Position numbers and translations under genes: made by a program. From Nocardioides panaciterrulae (GTDB taxonomy: Bacteria > Actinomycetota > Actinomycetes > Propionibacteriales > Nocardioidaceae), in NCBI RefSeq assembly GCF_013409645.1, contig NZ_JACCBG010000001.1, positions 3,780,001 to 3,844,000 on the forward strand: DNA of 64,000 nt, written 5' to 3'. Of the stretch, positions 15,683-23,280 are shown piece by piece; the stretch's first letter is position 1; the number at the start of each line of letters is the position of its first letter. Below the pieces are notes generated by a model, which was not told where the DNA came from, made no database searches, and was given only the letters and a program-made list of their open reading frames with translations.

Positions 15683-16432
15683 TCAGGAGGTACGCCGGCG
15701 CAGGGTGGCCGCGCCCAGGGCCAGCCCGGCGACCGCGAACACCGCGACGATGCCGATGTCCTGCCACACCTGCCCGGTCGACGTGCTGCCGGTGAGGTGC
15801 TGCATCGCGTCGACGGCGTAGGACAGCGGCAGCACGTCGCTGATCCGCTCCAGGGCGGGGGGCAGCAGGTCGCGCGGCACCAGCAGCCCGCACAGCAGCA
15901 GCTGCGGGATCAGCAGCGCCGGCATGAACTGCACGGCCTGGAACTCGGTCTCCGCGAAGGCCGACACGAACAGGCCCAGCGCGGTCCCGAGCACGGCGTC
16001 GACCACCGCCACGATCGTCAGCAGCCAGATCGGGCCGAGCACGTCGAGGCCGAGCAGCCCGACGCTGATCGCCACCGCCAGCGCCGACTGGACCGCGGCC
16101 ACCAGCCCGAAGGCCAGCGCGTAGCCGACCAGGAAGTCCAGCTTGCCCATCGGCATCGCCAGCAGCCGCTCCAGGGTGCCGCTGGAGCGCTCGCGCAGCG
16201 TGGTGACGCTGGTGACCAGGAACATCACCAGCACCGGGAAGATCGCGAGCAGCGCCGGCCCGATCCGGTCGAAGACGGTCGGCGCGGAGGCGTCGTACAC
16301 CCACCACAGCAGGGACTCCAGCAGGCAGGGCAGCAGCAGCAGGAGGGCCAGGGTGCGGTGGTCGCGGCGCAGCTGGGTGAGGACCCGGCGGGCGACCGCC
16401 AGGGTGATCCGCGCGCTGAGCGGGCCGGTCAT
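15683..16432 (-). CDS. ABC-2 type transporter permease
   Basis: This 249-residue membrane protein has six predicted hydrophobic segments and an ABC-2 signature region RERSSGTLERLLAMPM after the second span. It is the membrane partner of the adjacent ATPase, which it overlaps by 4 nt (ATGA). The pair resembles drug or lipid exporters. The TetR gene upstream on the same strand suggests a locally regulated efflux system. Substrate unknown. Confidence 0.85.
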   Translation of the reverse strand: MTGPLSARITLAVARRVLTQLRRDHRTLALLLLLPCLLESLLWWVYDASAPTVFDRIGPALLAIFPVLVMFLVTSVTTLRERSSGTLERLLAMPMGKLDFLVGYALAFGLVAAVQSALAVAISVGLLGLDVLGPIWLLTIVAVVDAVLGTALGLFVSAFAETEFQAVQFMPALLIPQLLLCGLLVPRDLLPPALERISDVLPLSYAVDAMQHLTGSTSTGQVWQDIGIVAVFAVAGLALGAATLRRRTS

Positions 16433-17142
16433 GCCGCGTCCTCCTCGACGATGCGGAGGAACGCCGACTCGATGTCCGCGGCGCCGGTCTGCTGCCGGAT
16501 CTGCTCGGGCGCGCCGTCGGCGATGAGCCGGCCCTCGCGCATGAGCAGCAGCCGGTCGCAGCGGTCGGCCTCGTCCATCACGTGGCTGGAGACGAACACC
16601 GCGGCCCCGGCGTCGGCGAGCCGGTGGAACAGCGCCCACAGGTCGCGGCGCAGCACCGGGTCGAGGCCGACGGTCGGCTCGTCCAGGATCAGCAGGTCGG
16701 GGCTGCCCAGCAGCGCGACCGCCAGGCTCACCCGGCTGAGCTGGCCGCCGGAGAGCCGGCCCACCACCTGGTCGCGGTGGCGGGCCAGGTCGACCGCCTC
16801 GACCGCCCGGTCGACCTCGTCGCGGCCCACCCCGAGCACCCGGGAGAAGAACCCGAGGTTCTCGGCCACCGTGAGGTCGTCGTACACGCTGGCGGCCTGG
16901 GTGACGTAGCCGATGCGGTCGCGCAGCGCCCGGCTCCCGGCCTCCTCGCCGAAGACCCGGACGCTGCCGCCGGCCAGGCGCTGGACGCCGGCCAGCGAGC
17001 GCAGCAGCGTGGACTTGCCGCAGCCCGACGGGCCGAGCAGCCCGGTGACGCCGCCGCCGATGGTGAGGTCGAGGTGCTCGAGGACCGTCCGGCCGCCGCG
17101 GACGACGACCAGGTCGCGGACCTCCACCGCGTTTTTCATCAT
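16429..17142 (-). CDS. ABC transporter ATP-binding protein (ABC-2 export type)
   Basis: This 237-residue ATPase has Walker A GPSGCGKST, Q-loop YVTQAASVYDDLTVAEN, signature LSGGQLSR and Walker B LLILDEPTVGLDP with the H-switch SSHVMDEA. The order matches DrrA-type exporters. The start is placed at ATG 17142 because CATAAT lies 7 nt upstream in a leaderless arrangement; the next ATG, 3 nt downstream, is equally possible. The TetR gene ends 130 bp upstream and two palindromes lie between. Confidence 0.88.
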   Translation of the reverse strand: MMKNAVEVRDLVVVRGGRTVLEHLDLTIGGGVTGLLGPSGCGKSTLLRSLAGVQRLAGGSVRVFGEEAGSRALRDRIGYVTQAASVYDDLTVAENLGFFSRVLGVGRDEVDRAVEAVDLARHRDQVVGRLSGGQLSRVSLAVALLGSPDLLILDEPTVGLDPVLRRDLWALFHRLADAGAAVFVSSHVMDEADRCDRLLLMREGRLIADGAPEQIRQQTGAADIESAFLRIVEEDAA

Positions 17143-17200
17143 GCGTTGAATTATGCGCCGACACCGCTCCGCCGCCAAGGGGTTGTCGGCCTCTTCTCTC

Positions 17201-17230
17201 GGTCGGGGGGCGTTGCAACGGCCCCCAACC
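17201..17230 (-). promoter_or_regulatory. 30-bp imperfect inverted repeat, candidate TetR operator
   Basis: Left arm 17201-17215 (GGTCGGGGGGCGTTG) and right arm 17216-17230 pair at 13 of 15 positions around GTTGCAAC. It lies about 60 bp upstream of the ABC ATPase start and just after the tetR gene, so the neighbouring TetR protein is the obvious candidate ligand. Confidence 0.45.
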
Positions 17231-17233
17231 GAG

Positions 17234-17259
17234 GGAATCCCCGGCCGGCCGGGGATTCC
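17234..17259 (-). terminator. Perfect 26-bp palindrome downstream of tetR
   Basis: The arms are GGAATCCCCGGCC and GGCCGGGGATTCC with no mismatch. It lies 14 bp after the tetR stop and can fold into a long GC-rich hairpin. This suits a terminator separating tetR from the exporter genes, though it might be a second operator. Confidence 0.45.
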
Positions 17260-17272
17260 TGCAGCGCCCCGG

Positions 17273-17938
17273 CTACCCCACCGGCCCGGTGAGGTAGCGC
17301 TGCAGCGTGGGGCCGTAGGCGGCCACGAGCTCCTCGGGGCCCATCGAGACCAGCGGCTCGACGCGCAGCAGGTAGCGCAGGATCACCACGCCGACCATCT
17401 GCGAGGCGACCAGGGCCAGCCGCTCGTCGGGGCGGTCGAGGTCCAGGGCCCGGCCGACCGGGCCGAGCACCATCTGCAGCAGGCTGTCGCGCAGCAGCCG
17501 CTGCCCGCTCGGCTCGGCCAGCCCGCGGACCAGCGCGAGCAGCGAGGCCTGGTTGCGCTCGTCGTCCCAGACCTGCAGGAAGACCCGGAACAGCCGCTCC
17601 CCCACGCCGTCGAGCCCGCCGGCGACCACCGGCGCGATCATCGCGCGCGGGTCGACCGGCAGCTCGAGGGCGGCGAGGAACAGGTCGTCCTTGGTGCCGA
17701 AGTAGTGGTGCACCAGCGCCGCGTCCACGCCCGCGGCCGCGGCCACCGCCCGGATCGACGTCCCGGCGTAGCCCGCCGCCGCGAAGCGCTCCCGGGCCGC
17801 CGCCAGGATCGCGGCCCGGGTGTCCGGCGCGCCCGGCCTCCGGCCGCGTCGCGCCCCGGGCGCCCCGGGCGCCCCGGCCGCCCCGGGCACCCCTGGCACC
17901 CCTGGCACCCCGGGGGACGCGGCCGCCGCGCTGCTCAC
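17273..17938 (-). CDS. TetR-family transcriptional repressor
   Basis: This 221-residue repressor has the HTH region TRAAILAAARERFAAAGYAG followed by TSIRAVAAAAGVDAALVHHYFGTKDDLF at about 40-85. The C-terminal ligand domain resembles TetR_C type proteins. Residues 8-28 form a collagen-like run of P-G-x triplets encoded by repeated GGCACCCCT units, which is unusual for this family. The GTG start at 17938 overlaps the isomerase stop as GTGA. Nearby palindromes and the exporter genes downstream suggest it controls the exporter. Confidence 0.87.
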   Translation of the reverse strand: MSSAAAASPGVPGVPGVPGAAGAPGAPGARRGRRPGAPDTRAAILAAARERFAAAGYAGTSIRAVAAAAGVDAALVHHYFGTKDDLFLAALELPVDPRAMIAPVVAGGLDGVGERLFRVFLQVWDDERNQASLLALVRGLAEPSGQRLLRDSLLQMVLGPVGRALDLDRPDERLALVASQMVGVVILRYLLRVEPLVSMGPEELVAAYGPTLQRYLTGPVG

Positions 17939-18738
17939 GGCGTCGCCACCACGGAGTGCTCGCGGGCGAACCGCAGCGACTCCAGCAGGTCGGCCTCGCG
18001 CTCCCGGCGGTCGGCCGCCTTGCGGGTGTTGATCTCCAGGACGATCTCGCCGGCGAAGCCGGTGCGGGCGAGGTGGCGCAGGAATGCCGCCGCCTCCATC
18101 TCGCCGCGGCCCGGGACCAGGTGCTCGTCGCGGGCCGACCCGGTGCCGTCGGTCAGGTGGATGTGGCGCAGCCGCGGCCCGAGCCGCTCGGCCATCGCGA
18201 CCGGGTCGGAGTGGGCGATGGCGGCGTGCGAGAGGTCGATGGTGGTGTTCGCGTAGGTCTCGGTCGAGGGGTCCCAGCCGGGCAGGTACATCTCCATGCC
18301 CCGCTTGGAGCTGGCCCGCCAGGGATACATGTTCTCGACCGCGAACGCGACGCCCGTCGACTCCTCCAGCGCCGCGACCCCGTTGACGAAGTCGCGGGCG
18401 TAGTCCCGCTGCCAGCGGAACGGCGGGTGCACGACCACGACCTCGGCGCCGACCGCCGCGGCCATCTCGGCGGACCGCTCGAGCTTGCCCCACGGCTCGG
18501 TGCCCCAGACCCGCTGGGTGAACAGCAGGCACGGCGCGTGCACGGCGCAGACCGGGACGCCGTGGTGCGCGGAGAGCTGGGCGATCGCCGCGGTCTGCTG
18601 GCTGAGCGCGTCCATGCCCACCATCACCTCGACCGCGTCGTAGCCGAGCTGGGCGGCGTAGCCGAAGGCGTGCGCCGAGGACTCGGGGTAGACCGAGGCG
18701 GTCGAGAGCCCGATCCGCGGTGCGTTGCCGGTCGCCAT
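17935..18738 (-). CDS. Sugar phosphate isomerase/epimerase-like TIM-barrel protein
   Basis: This 267-residue protein of the AP-endonuclease-2-like family has a metal site formed by conserved acidic and His residues. Visible blocks are AVHAPCLLF, VVVHPPFRW, FAVENMYPW, TIDLSHAAIAHSDP, RHIHLTDGTG and a terminal EIVLEINTRK. These match the divalent-metal xylose-isomerase-like barrel. The mycobacterial counterpart near proC and ppx is Rv0498. Substrate unknown. It is 11 bp downstream of ppx and overlaps tetR by 4 nt, so the three are co-transcribed. Confidence 0.82.
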   Translation of the reverse strand: MATGNAPRIGLSTASVYPESSAHAFGYAAQLGYDAVEVMVGMDALSQQTAAIAQLSAHHGVPVCAVHAPCLLFTQRVWGTEPWGKLERSAEMAAAVGAEVVVVHPPFRWQRDYARDFVNGVAALEESTGVAFAVENMYPWRASSKRGMEMYLPGWDPSTETYANTTIDLSHAAIAHSDPVAMAERLGPRLRHIHLTDGTGSARDEHLVPGRGEMEAAAFLRHLARTGFAGEIVLEINTRKAADRREREADLLESLRFAREHSVVATP

Positions 18739-18749
18739 GCTCGCCGCCG

Positions 18750-19685
18750 TCAGCCGAGCACGCTCAGCTGGTCGAGGCGCTCGAGGATGACTCCCTCGCG
18801 CAGCGCCCACGGGCAGATCTCGAGCCCGTCGAGGTCGAAGATGTCCATGCAGGCCTCGGCGACGAGCGCACCGGGCACGATCTGGTGGGCCCGGCTCGGG
18901 GAGACGCCGGGCAGGTCCGCGAGCTCGGGGGGCGTCATCGCCACGAGCTTGGGGATCCACCCCGACAGCTCCTCGCGCGGCAGCGTGCGCGGCACCAGCG
19001 GGCCCTCGCCGGAGGGGGCCGCGCCGCAGATGCGCGCCAGCGAGCGGAAGGTCTTGGAGGTCGCGGCCGCGTGGTCCGGCGTCCCCGCGCGCAGCAGGTG
19101 GCCGGCGTCGCGGGCGATCTCGGCCCGGATCTGCTTGCGCAGGCCGCGGATCGCGTCCTCGTCGGGCGGTCCACCGCCGAAGAACTGCCGGGCCAGCCGT
19201 GCGGCGCCCAGCGGCAGCGACCAGGCGACGTCGGGCGACTCGTCGGGGCCGCCGGCGATCTCCAGCGAGCCGCCGCCGATGTCGAAGACCGCCAGCCGGC
19301 CCGCGGACCAGCCGAACCAGCGACGTACGGCGAGGAACGTCAGCCGTGCCTCGTCCTCCCCGGAGAGCACCTCGATCCGCACGCCGGTGCGGTCGTGGAC
19401 GTGGTCGAGGACCGCCTCGCTGTTGCGCGCGTCGCGCACCGCCGAGGTCGCGAACGCCAGCATGTCCTCGCAGCCGCGGTCCTCGGCGACCTGCACGGCC
19501 GAGGCGGTGAACGCGGTCAGCGCGTCGACTCCGGTCGGCGAGACCGCCCCCTGCTCGTCGAGGTGCTCCGCCAGCCGCAGCGGCTGCTTGTGGGAGTACG
19601 CCGGCAGCGGCGCGGCGCCGCCGTGCGCGTCCACCACGAGCAGATGCCCGGTGTTGGAGCCGATGTCGAGGACGCCCAAGCGCAT
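18750..19685 (-). CDS. ppx: Exopolyphosphatase / (p)ppGpp phosphatase, Ppx/GppA type
   Basis: This 311-residue member of the ASKHA fold has phosphate-loop blocks [13 protein letters not shown] at 7-19, [10 protein letters not shown] near 94 and [11 protein letters not shown] near 146. These bind phosphate in polyphosphate or pppGpp hydrolysis. The length matches the short mycobacterial Ppx1-type enzyme without a C-terminal HD domain. TAACTT is 6 nt before the ATG, so transcription is probably leaderless. The divergent Cys-rich gene has the same arrangement. Confidence 0.88.
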   Translation of the reverse strand: MRLGVLDIGSNTGHLLVVDAHGGAAPLPAYSHKQPLRLAEHLDEQGAVSPTGVDALTAFTASAVQVAEDRGCEDMLAFATSAVRDARNSEAVLDHVHDRTGVRIEVLSGEDEARLTFLAVRRWFGWSAGRLAVFDIGGGSLEIAGGPDESPDVAWSLPLGAARLARQFFGGGPPDEDAIRGLRKQIRAEIARDAGHLLRAGTPDHAAATSKTFRSLARICGAAPSGEGPLVPRTLPREELSGWIPKLVAMTPPELADLPGVSPSRAHQIVPGALVAEACMDIFDLDGLEICPWALREGVILERLDQLSVLG

Positions 19686-19715
19686 GGGACCAAGTTACCG
19701 GGGCACCCAGCCGGG

Positions 19716-19727
19716 TAGGTTGGGGTC
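19716..19727 (+). promoter_or_regulatory. -10 for leaderless start of the Cys-rich protein gene
   Basis: TAGGTT (19716-19721) is followed by 6 nt and the GTG at 19728. The divergent ppx start has TAACTT at 19697-19692. The two promoters lie back to back in 42 bp. Confidence 0.5.
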
Positions 19728-20507
19728 GTGCCCGAAGTGGACCTGGACTTCCCCCGTGCCTGGGTGGAGTTCGTCGACCCCGCCGACGCGACGCAGGTGA
19801 TGCGCTGCGACCTCACCTGGCTGACCTCGAGCTACACCTGCATCTTCGGTCGCGGCTGCGCCGGCATCTACGCCGACGCCCCCGACGTCGGCTGCTGCAC
19901 GCTCGGCGCCCACTTCGCCGACGAGGGCGACGAGAAACGGGTCGCCTCCTACGTCGAGATGCTCGACGACGAGCTCTGGCAGCAGCGGCCCCAGGGCCGC
20001 CGGGTCAAGCGCTCGGACTGGGTCGAGGTCGACGAGGACGGCGAGCGCAAGACCCGCACCGTCGAGGTGGACGGCCAGCAGGCGTGCGTGTTCCAGAACC
20101 GGCCCGGCTTCGCGCCCGCGAAGGGCGGCGGGGGCGCGGGCTGTGCGCTGCACGCGCTGGCCTACGTGCTGGGCAAGAACCCCCTGGAGACCAAGCCGGA
20201 CGTGTGCTGGCAGCTGCCGATCCGGCGGACCTTCCGCGACGTCGAGCGGCAGGACGGCACGACCTACACCGAGGTGTCGATCGGCGAGTACGACCGCCGC
20301 GGCTGGGGGCCGGGCGGCCACGACCTGGACTGGTACTGCTCGGGCAACACCGAGGCCCACGTCGCCGTCGAGCCGGTCTACCTCACCAACGAGGCGGAGC
20401 TGACCGAGCTGATGGGCAAGGCGGCGTACGACGAGCTGGTGCGGCACTGCGAGGCACACGTCCGCTCCCGCTCGGCCCTCGCGCTGCACCCCGCCGACCC
20501 GCGCTGA
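19728..20507 (+). CDS. Conserved Cys-rich protein (Rv0495c/DUF3109-like)
   Basis: This 259-residue cytoplasmic protein has ten Cys residues. Four fall in one stretch at about 26-57 ([25 protein letters not shown]), with others in GAGCALHA and PDVCWQLP and a late WYCSGN. Such spacing suggests a bound metal or iron-sulfur cluster. The gene lies divergent from ppx, as Rv0495c does from Rv0496 in mycobacteria. No enzyme motif is recognised; the DUF3109 assignment is from general resemblance only. Confidence 0.6.
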   Translation: MPEVDLDFPRAWVEFVDPADATQVMRCDLTWLTSSYTCIFGRGCAGIYADAPDVGCCTLGAHFADEGDEKRVASYVEMLDDELWQQRPQGRRVKRSDWVEVDEDGERKTRTVEVDGQQACVFQNRPGFAPAKGGGGAGCALHALAYVLGKNPLETKPDVCWQLPIRRTFRDVERQDGTTYTEVSIGEYDRRGWGPGGHDLDWYCSGNTEAHVAVEPVYLTNEAELTELMGKAAYDELVRHCEAHVRSRSALALHPADPR

Positions 20508-20565
20508 CCGGGTCGGCGCGAGCCCGGCCGGGGTGCGCGCGGCGTCGTACCGGCACGCCCGGACG

Positions 20566-20585
20566 CTGAGAGAACCCTGAGAGAA
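20566..20585. repeat. Two 11-bp-spaced CTGAGAGAA direct repeats
   Basis: CTGAGAGAA occurs at 20566-20574 and 20577-20585, one helical turn apart. It lies about 60 bp upstream of the VOC gene in an otherwise featureless gap. This spacing is typical of sites for OmpR-type response regulators; no regulator is identified. Confidence 0.5.
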
Positions 20586-20642
20586 TCTCGACATCAAGAG
20601 ACCCCGACCCCGATGTCGCGGCGTGCTCCGAGACGGCTGAGA

Positions 20643-21290
20643 ATGCTTGGCATGCGCCTGGACCATCTCTCTTACGCAGCAGGACCTGATGGCCTCGCCA
20701 GCACCGCCCAGCGCATCGGGGGACTGCTCGGCCGGGAGTTCATCGACGGAGGCGTGCACCCACGCTTCGGGACCCGGAACATGATCATGCCGCTCGCTGA
20801 CGGCACCTACCTGGAGATCGTGGAGGTCCTCGACCACCCCGCCTCCGACAAGGCACCGTTCGGCCAGGCCGTGCGCGCCCGCTCCGCGCTCGGCGGCGGC
20901 TGGCTCGGCTGGGTGGTCGCGGTCGACGACATCGCCCCGGTCGAGCAGCGGCTCGGCCGCGAGGCGGTGGCCGGCAACCGGCACCGCCCCGACGGCACCG
21001 AGCTGCACTGGAAGCAGATCGGCATCAGCGGCCTGATGGCCGACCCGCAGCTGCCGTTCTTCATCGAGTGGGACAGCCCCCGCGACCTGCACCCCAGCAA
21101 CGGTGCGGACCCGGCGTACTCCCTGGCCTGCCTGGAGATCGCCGGCGACCCGCAGCGGGTCAGCGAGTGGCTCGGCGAGACCGTCGAGGCACCGCTGGAG
21201 GACGTGAAGGTCGAGTGGGTGGCCCCGCACGGCACCCCGGGGATCATCGCGGCGCAGGTCCAGACCCCGAACGGACTGGTCCGGCTCTGA
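20643..21290 (+). CDS. VOC-superfamily protein (glyoxalase-like domain)
   Basis: The protein has about 215 residues. It begins MLGMRLDHLSYAAG and contains a glyoxalase_3-like arrangement: the first metal-binding His in DHLSYAAG, a Glu in YLEIVEVL, and a second half starting near PFFIEWD. These could support a metal-dependent lyase or isomerase, but the substrate is unknown. ATG 20652 is an alternative start. The methyltransferase gene follows on the same strand. Confidence 0.7.
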   Translation: MLGMRLDHLSYAAGPDGLASTAQRIGGLLGREFIDGGVHPRFGTRNMIMPLADGTYLEIVEVLDHPASDKAPFGQAVRARSALGGGWLGWVVAVDDIAPVEQRLGREAVAGNRHRPDGTELHWKQIGISGLMADPQLPFFIEWDSPRDLHPSNGADPAYSLACLEIAGDPQRVSEWLGETVEAPLEDVKVEWVAPHGTPGIIAAQVQTPNGLVRL

Positions 21291-21352
21291 CCGAGCAGCG
21301 GCCCGCGAGCAACCCGCGGGACGCCTCGAGAGCGGCCCTCCCGCCCGGGGCG

Positions 21353-22039
21353 GTGCCGAGCCCGAACATCTGGCACCACACCGCGACGTACGAGACCGAG
21401 AACCGCGCCGTCGACCCCGACGGCCTGCTCGAGGCCACCATGGCCTCGCTGCTGGGCGGCTCGGGCTGGTCCGGCCGGCGGGTGCTCGACCTCGGGTGCG
21501 GCACCGGGTTCCACCTGCCGCGCCTGGCCGCGGCCGCGGCGACCGTGACCGGGATCGAGCCGCACCCGGACCTGGCCGCGCTCGCCCGGCGACGCACCCG
21601 CGGCCTGCCCCACGTCACGGTGCTGCAGGGCACCGCGCAGTCGCTGCCGCTGCCGGACGCCTCGGTCGACGTCGTGCACGCCCGCTGGGCCTACTTCTTC
21701 GGTCCCGGGTGCGAGCCCGGCCTGGCGGAGCTGGACCGCGTCGTAGGCCGGGGCGGCACGGCGTTCGTGATCGACAACGACGCCTCCCGGTCCACGTTCG
21801 GGCGCTGGTTCCGGCGCGGCTACCCGCACCTGCCGGCCCCCGAGGTCGTCGAGCGGTTCTGGTCGACCCGAGGCTGGACCCGGGTGCCGCTCGACCTGCG
21901 ATGGGCCTTCGACTCCCGGCGGGACCTGGAGGACGTGGTGCGCATCGAGCTGCCCGGCCGCGTGGCCGAGGAGGTGCTGGCCGAGCACGAGGGCACCGAG
22001 GTCGACTACGCGGTCAACCTCTGGTGGAAGCGCTTCTGA
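21353..22039 (+). CDS. Class I SAM-dependent methyltransferase
   Basis: This 228-residue Rossmann-like methyltransferase has motif I VLDLGCGTGFH at 44-54, an acidic end of strand 2 (GIEPHP) and a post-motif region LPDASVDVVHARWAYFF. The aromatic-rich start NIWHHTATYETENRAVDP is typical of UbiE/MenG-like or small-molecule methyltransferases. Acceptor unknown. The GTG start at 21353 is the first plausible start after the VOC gene, about 60 bp downstream. Confidence 0.8.
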   Translation: MPSPNIWHHTATYETENRAVDPDGLLEATMASLLGGSGWSGRRVLDLGCGTGFHLPRLAAAAATVTGIEPHPDLAALARRRTRGLPHVTVLQGTAQSLPLPDASVDVVHARWAYFFGPGCEPGLAELDRVVGRGGTAFVIDNDASRSTFGRWFRRGYPHLPAPEVVERFWSTRGWTRVPLDLRWAFDSRRDLEDVVRIELPGRVAEEVLAEHEGTEVDYAVNLWWKRF

Positions 22040-22075
22040 GCGACGGCCCGCAGCGGAGCCGCCGGCGCGTCCTCG

Positions 22076-23143
22076 CTAGCTGGACCCGCGCACCGCGAGC
22101 GTGGGCGTGAGCAGTACGCCACCGGGGGGACGCGAGGGGTGGTTGAGGATGTCCTCGAGCGCCTTGACGATCCCGACGGCGACGTCCTCGAGCGGCTGGC
22201 GCACCGAGGTCAGGCCGGGCGGCACCACCTGGGCGACCTGGGAGTCGTCGAAGCCGACCACGGCGACGTCGCGGCCGGGGACGAGGCCGCGCTGGGCCAG
22301 GGTGTGCAGCACGCCCATCGCCAGCGTGTCGGAGGCGCACACGAACCCGGTCGGCTGCGCCTCGTCGAGCAGCACCGCGCTGGCCTCCCGCCCGCTGGCG
22401 ACGGTGTCCTCCACCCGCGAGGCCAGGCCGGTGGTGGGCAGGTCGCGCGAGCGCAGCGCCCGGCTCCAGCCCGCCCGGCGGTCCTCGCCGATGAAGGAGT
22501 CCTTGCGCCACCCGATCCAGGCGATCCGCCGGTGCCCGCGGTCCAGCAGGTGGGTGGTGGCGAGCTCGGCACCGGCCGCGCCGTCGACGTCGACCCACGG
22601 GTGGGTGGCCGCCGGGTTGTCCCAGGGCCGCCCGAACGCCACGAACGGCGCACGCCGCGACTCCAGCCACGCCGCCTGCGGGTTGCCGAGGTAGGTGTCG
22701 GTGACCACGAACGCGTCGACCGCGGTCGAGCGCAGGAGGTCGTCGTACCCCTCGAGCGGGTCCTGGTGGGTGCCGGCGAAGAGCAGCACGTGGTAGCCCG
22801 CCTCGCCGGAGGTCTCCACCAGCGAGTGCACGAAGCGGTCCATCGTGGCGTTGGCGGTGCCCTCCTGGGCCGGGTTGATCCGCATGCCGATCAGGTGCGA
22901 GGCGCGGGTGCGCAGGTTGCGCGCGGCCCGGTTCGGCGAGTAGCCGAGATCGTCGATGGCCTCCTGGACCCGGGCCAGGGTGTCGGCCCGGAGCAGGTCG
23001 GGGTTGTTGACGGCGTTGGACACCGTCTGCCGGGAGACGCCCGCCCGCTCCGCGACGTCGGCGAGCGTGGGCGGCACCGCGGGGCTCCTGCCCAGGCTCC
23101 TAGCCAGCCGGTCTGTCGTACCGTCTGCCATCCGGTCAGCCAT
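22076..23143 (-). CDS. LacI-family transcriptional repressor
   Basis: This 355-residue regulator has an N-terminal LacI HTH (PTLADVAERAGVSRQTVSNA) with the hinge-helix segment YSPNRAARNLRTR, then a periplasmic-binding-protein-like sugar-binding domain. A sugar or nucleoside effector is likely, but no transport or catabolic genes are adjacent, so its targets are elsewhere. ATG 23143 is chosen because a GGAGG site lies 8 nt upstream. A perfect operator palindrome on the presumed +1 indicates autorepression. Confidence 0.88.
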   Translation of the reverse strand: MADRMADGTTDRLARSLGRSPAVPPTLADVAERAGVSRQTVSNAVNNPDLLRADTLARVQEAIDDLGYSPNRAARNLRTRASHLIGMRINPAQEGTANATMDRFVHSLVETSGEAGYHVLLFAGTHQDPLEGYDDLLRSTAVDAFVVTDTYLGNPQAAWLESRRAPFVAFGRPWDNPAATHPWVDVDGAAGAELATTHLLDRGHRRIAWIGWRKDSFIGEDRRAGWSRALRSRDLPTTGLASRVEDTVASGREASAVLLDEAQPTGFVCASDTLAMGVLHTLAQRGLVPGRDVAVVGFDDSQVAQVVPPGLTSVRQPLEDVAVGIVKALEDILNHPSRPPGGVLLTPTLAVRGSS

Positions 23144-23185
23144 CCGGTCGTCCTCCACACTGCCCGCCCAGATTCCCCGCGAGTC

Positions 23186-23208
23186 TGGAACGTTCCAAGC
23201 GGATCATA
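23186..23208 (-). promoter_or_regulatory. lacI-type promoter with perfect 12-bp operator
   Basis: TGGAACGTTCCA at 23186-23197 is a perfect palindrome with central CG, typical of LacI-family operators. The -10 TATGAT lies at 23208-23203 on the minus strand, so the operator covers the expected start site, 43 bp before the repressor start. Confidence 0.7.
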
Positions 23209-23267
23209 ACCAGACCGGTACCCGGTTCGGCGGGTGATGTGACCGATCCCGTGTCGGTGGCGTGCCC

Positions 23268-23280
23268 TAGCGTTCCCGCC
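23268..23280 (+). promoter_or_regulatory. -10 for leaderless radA
   Basis: TAGCGT (23268-23273) is followed by 7 nt and the ATG at 23281. No ribosome-binding site is present. Confidence 0.5.

Noticed and set aside
20566..20585. PHO box for PhoP
   Set aside because: The 11-bp spacing fits, but the sequence lacks the GTTCACC core.
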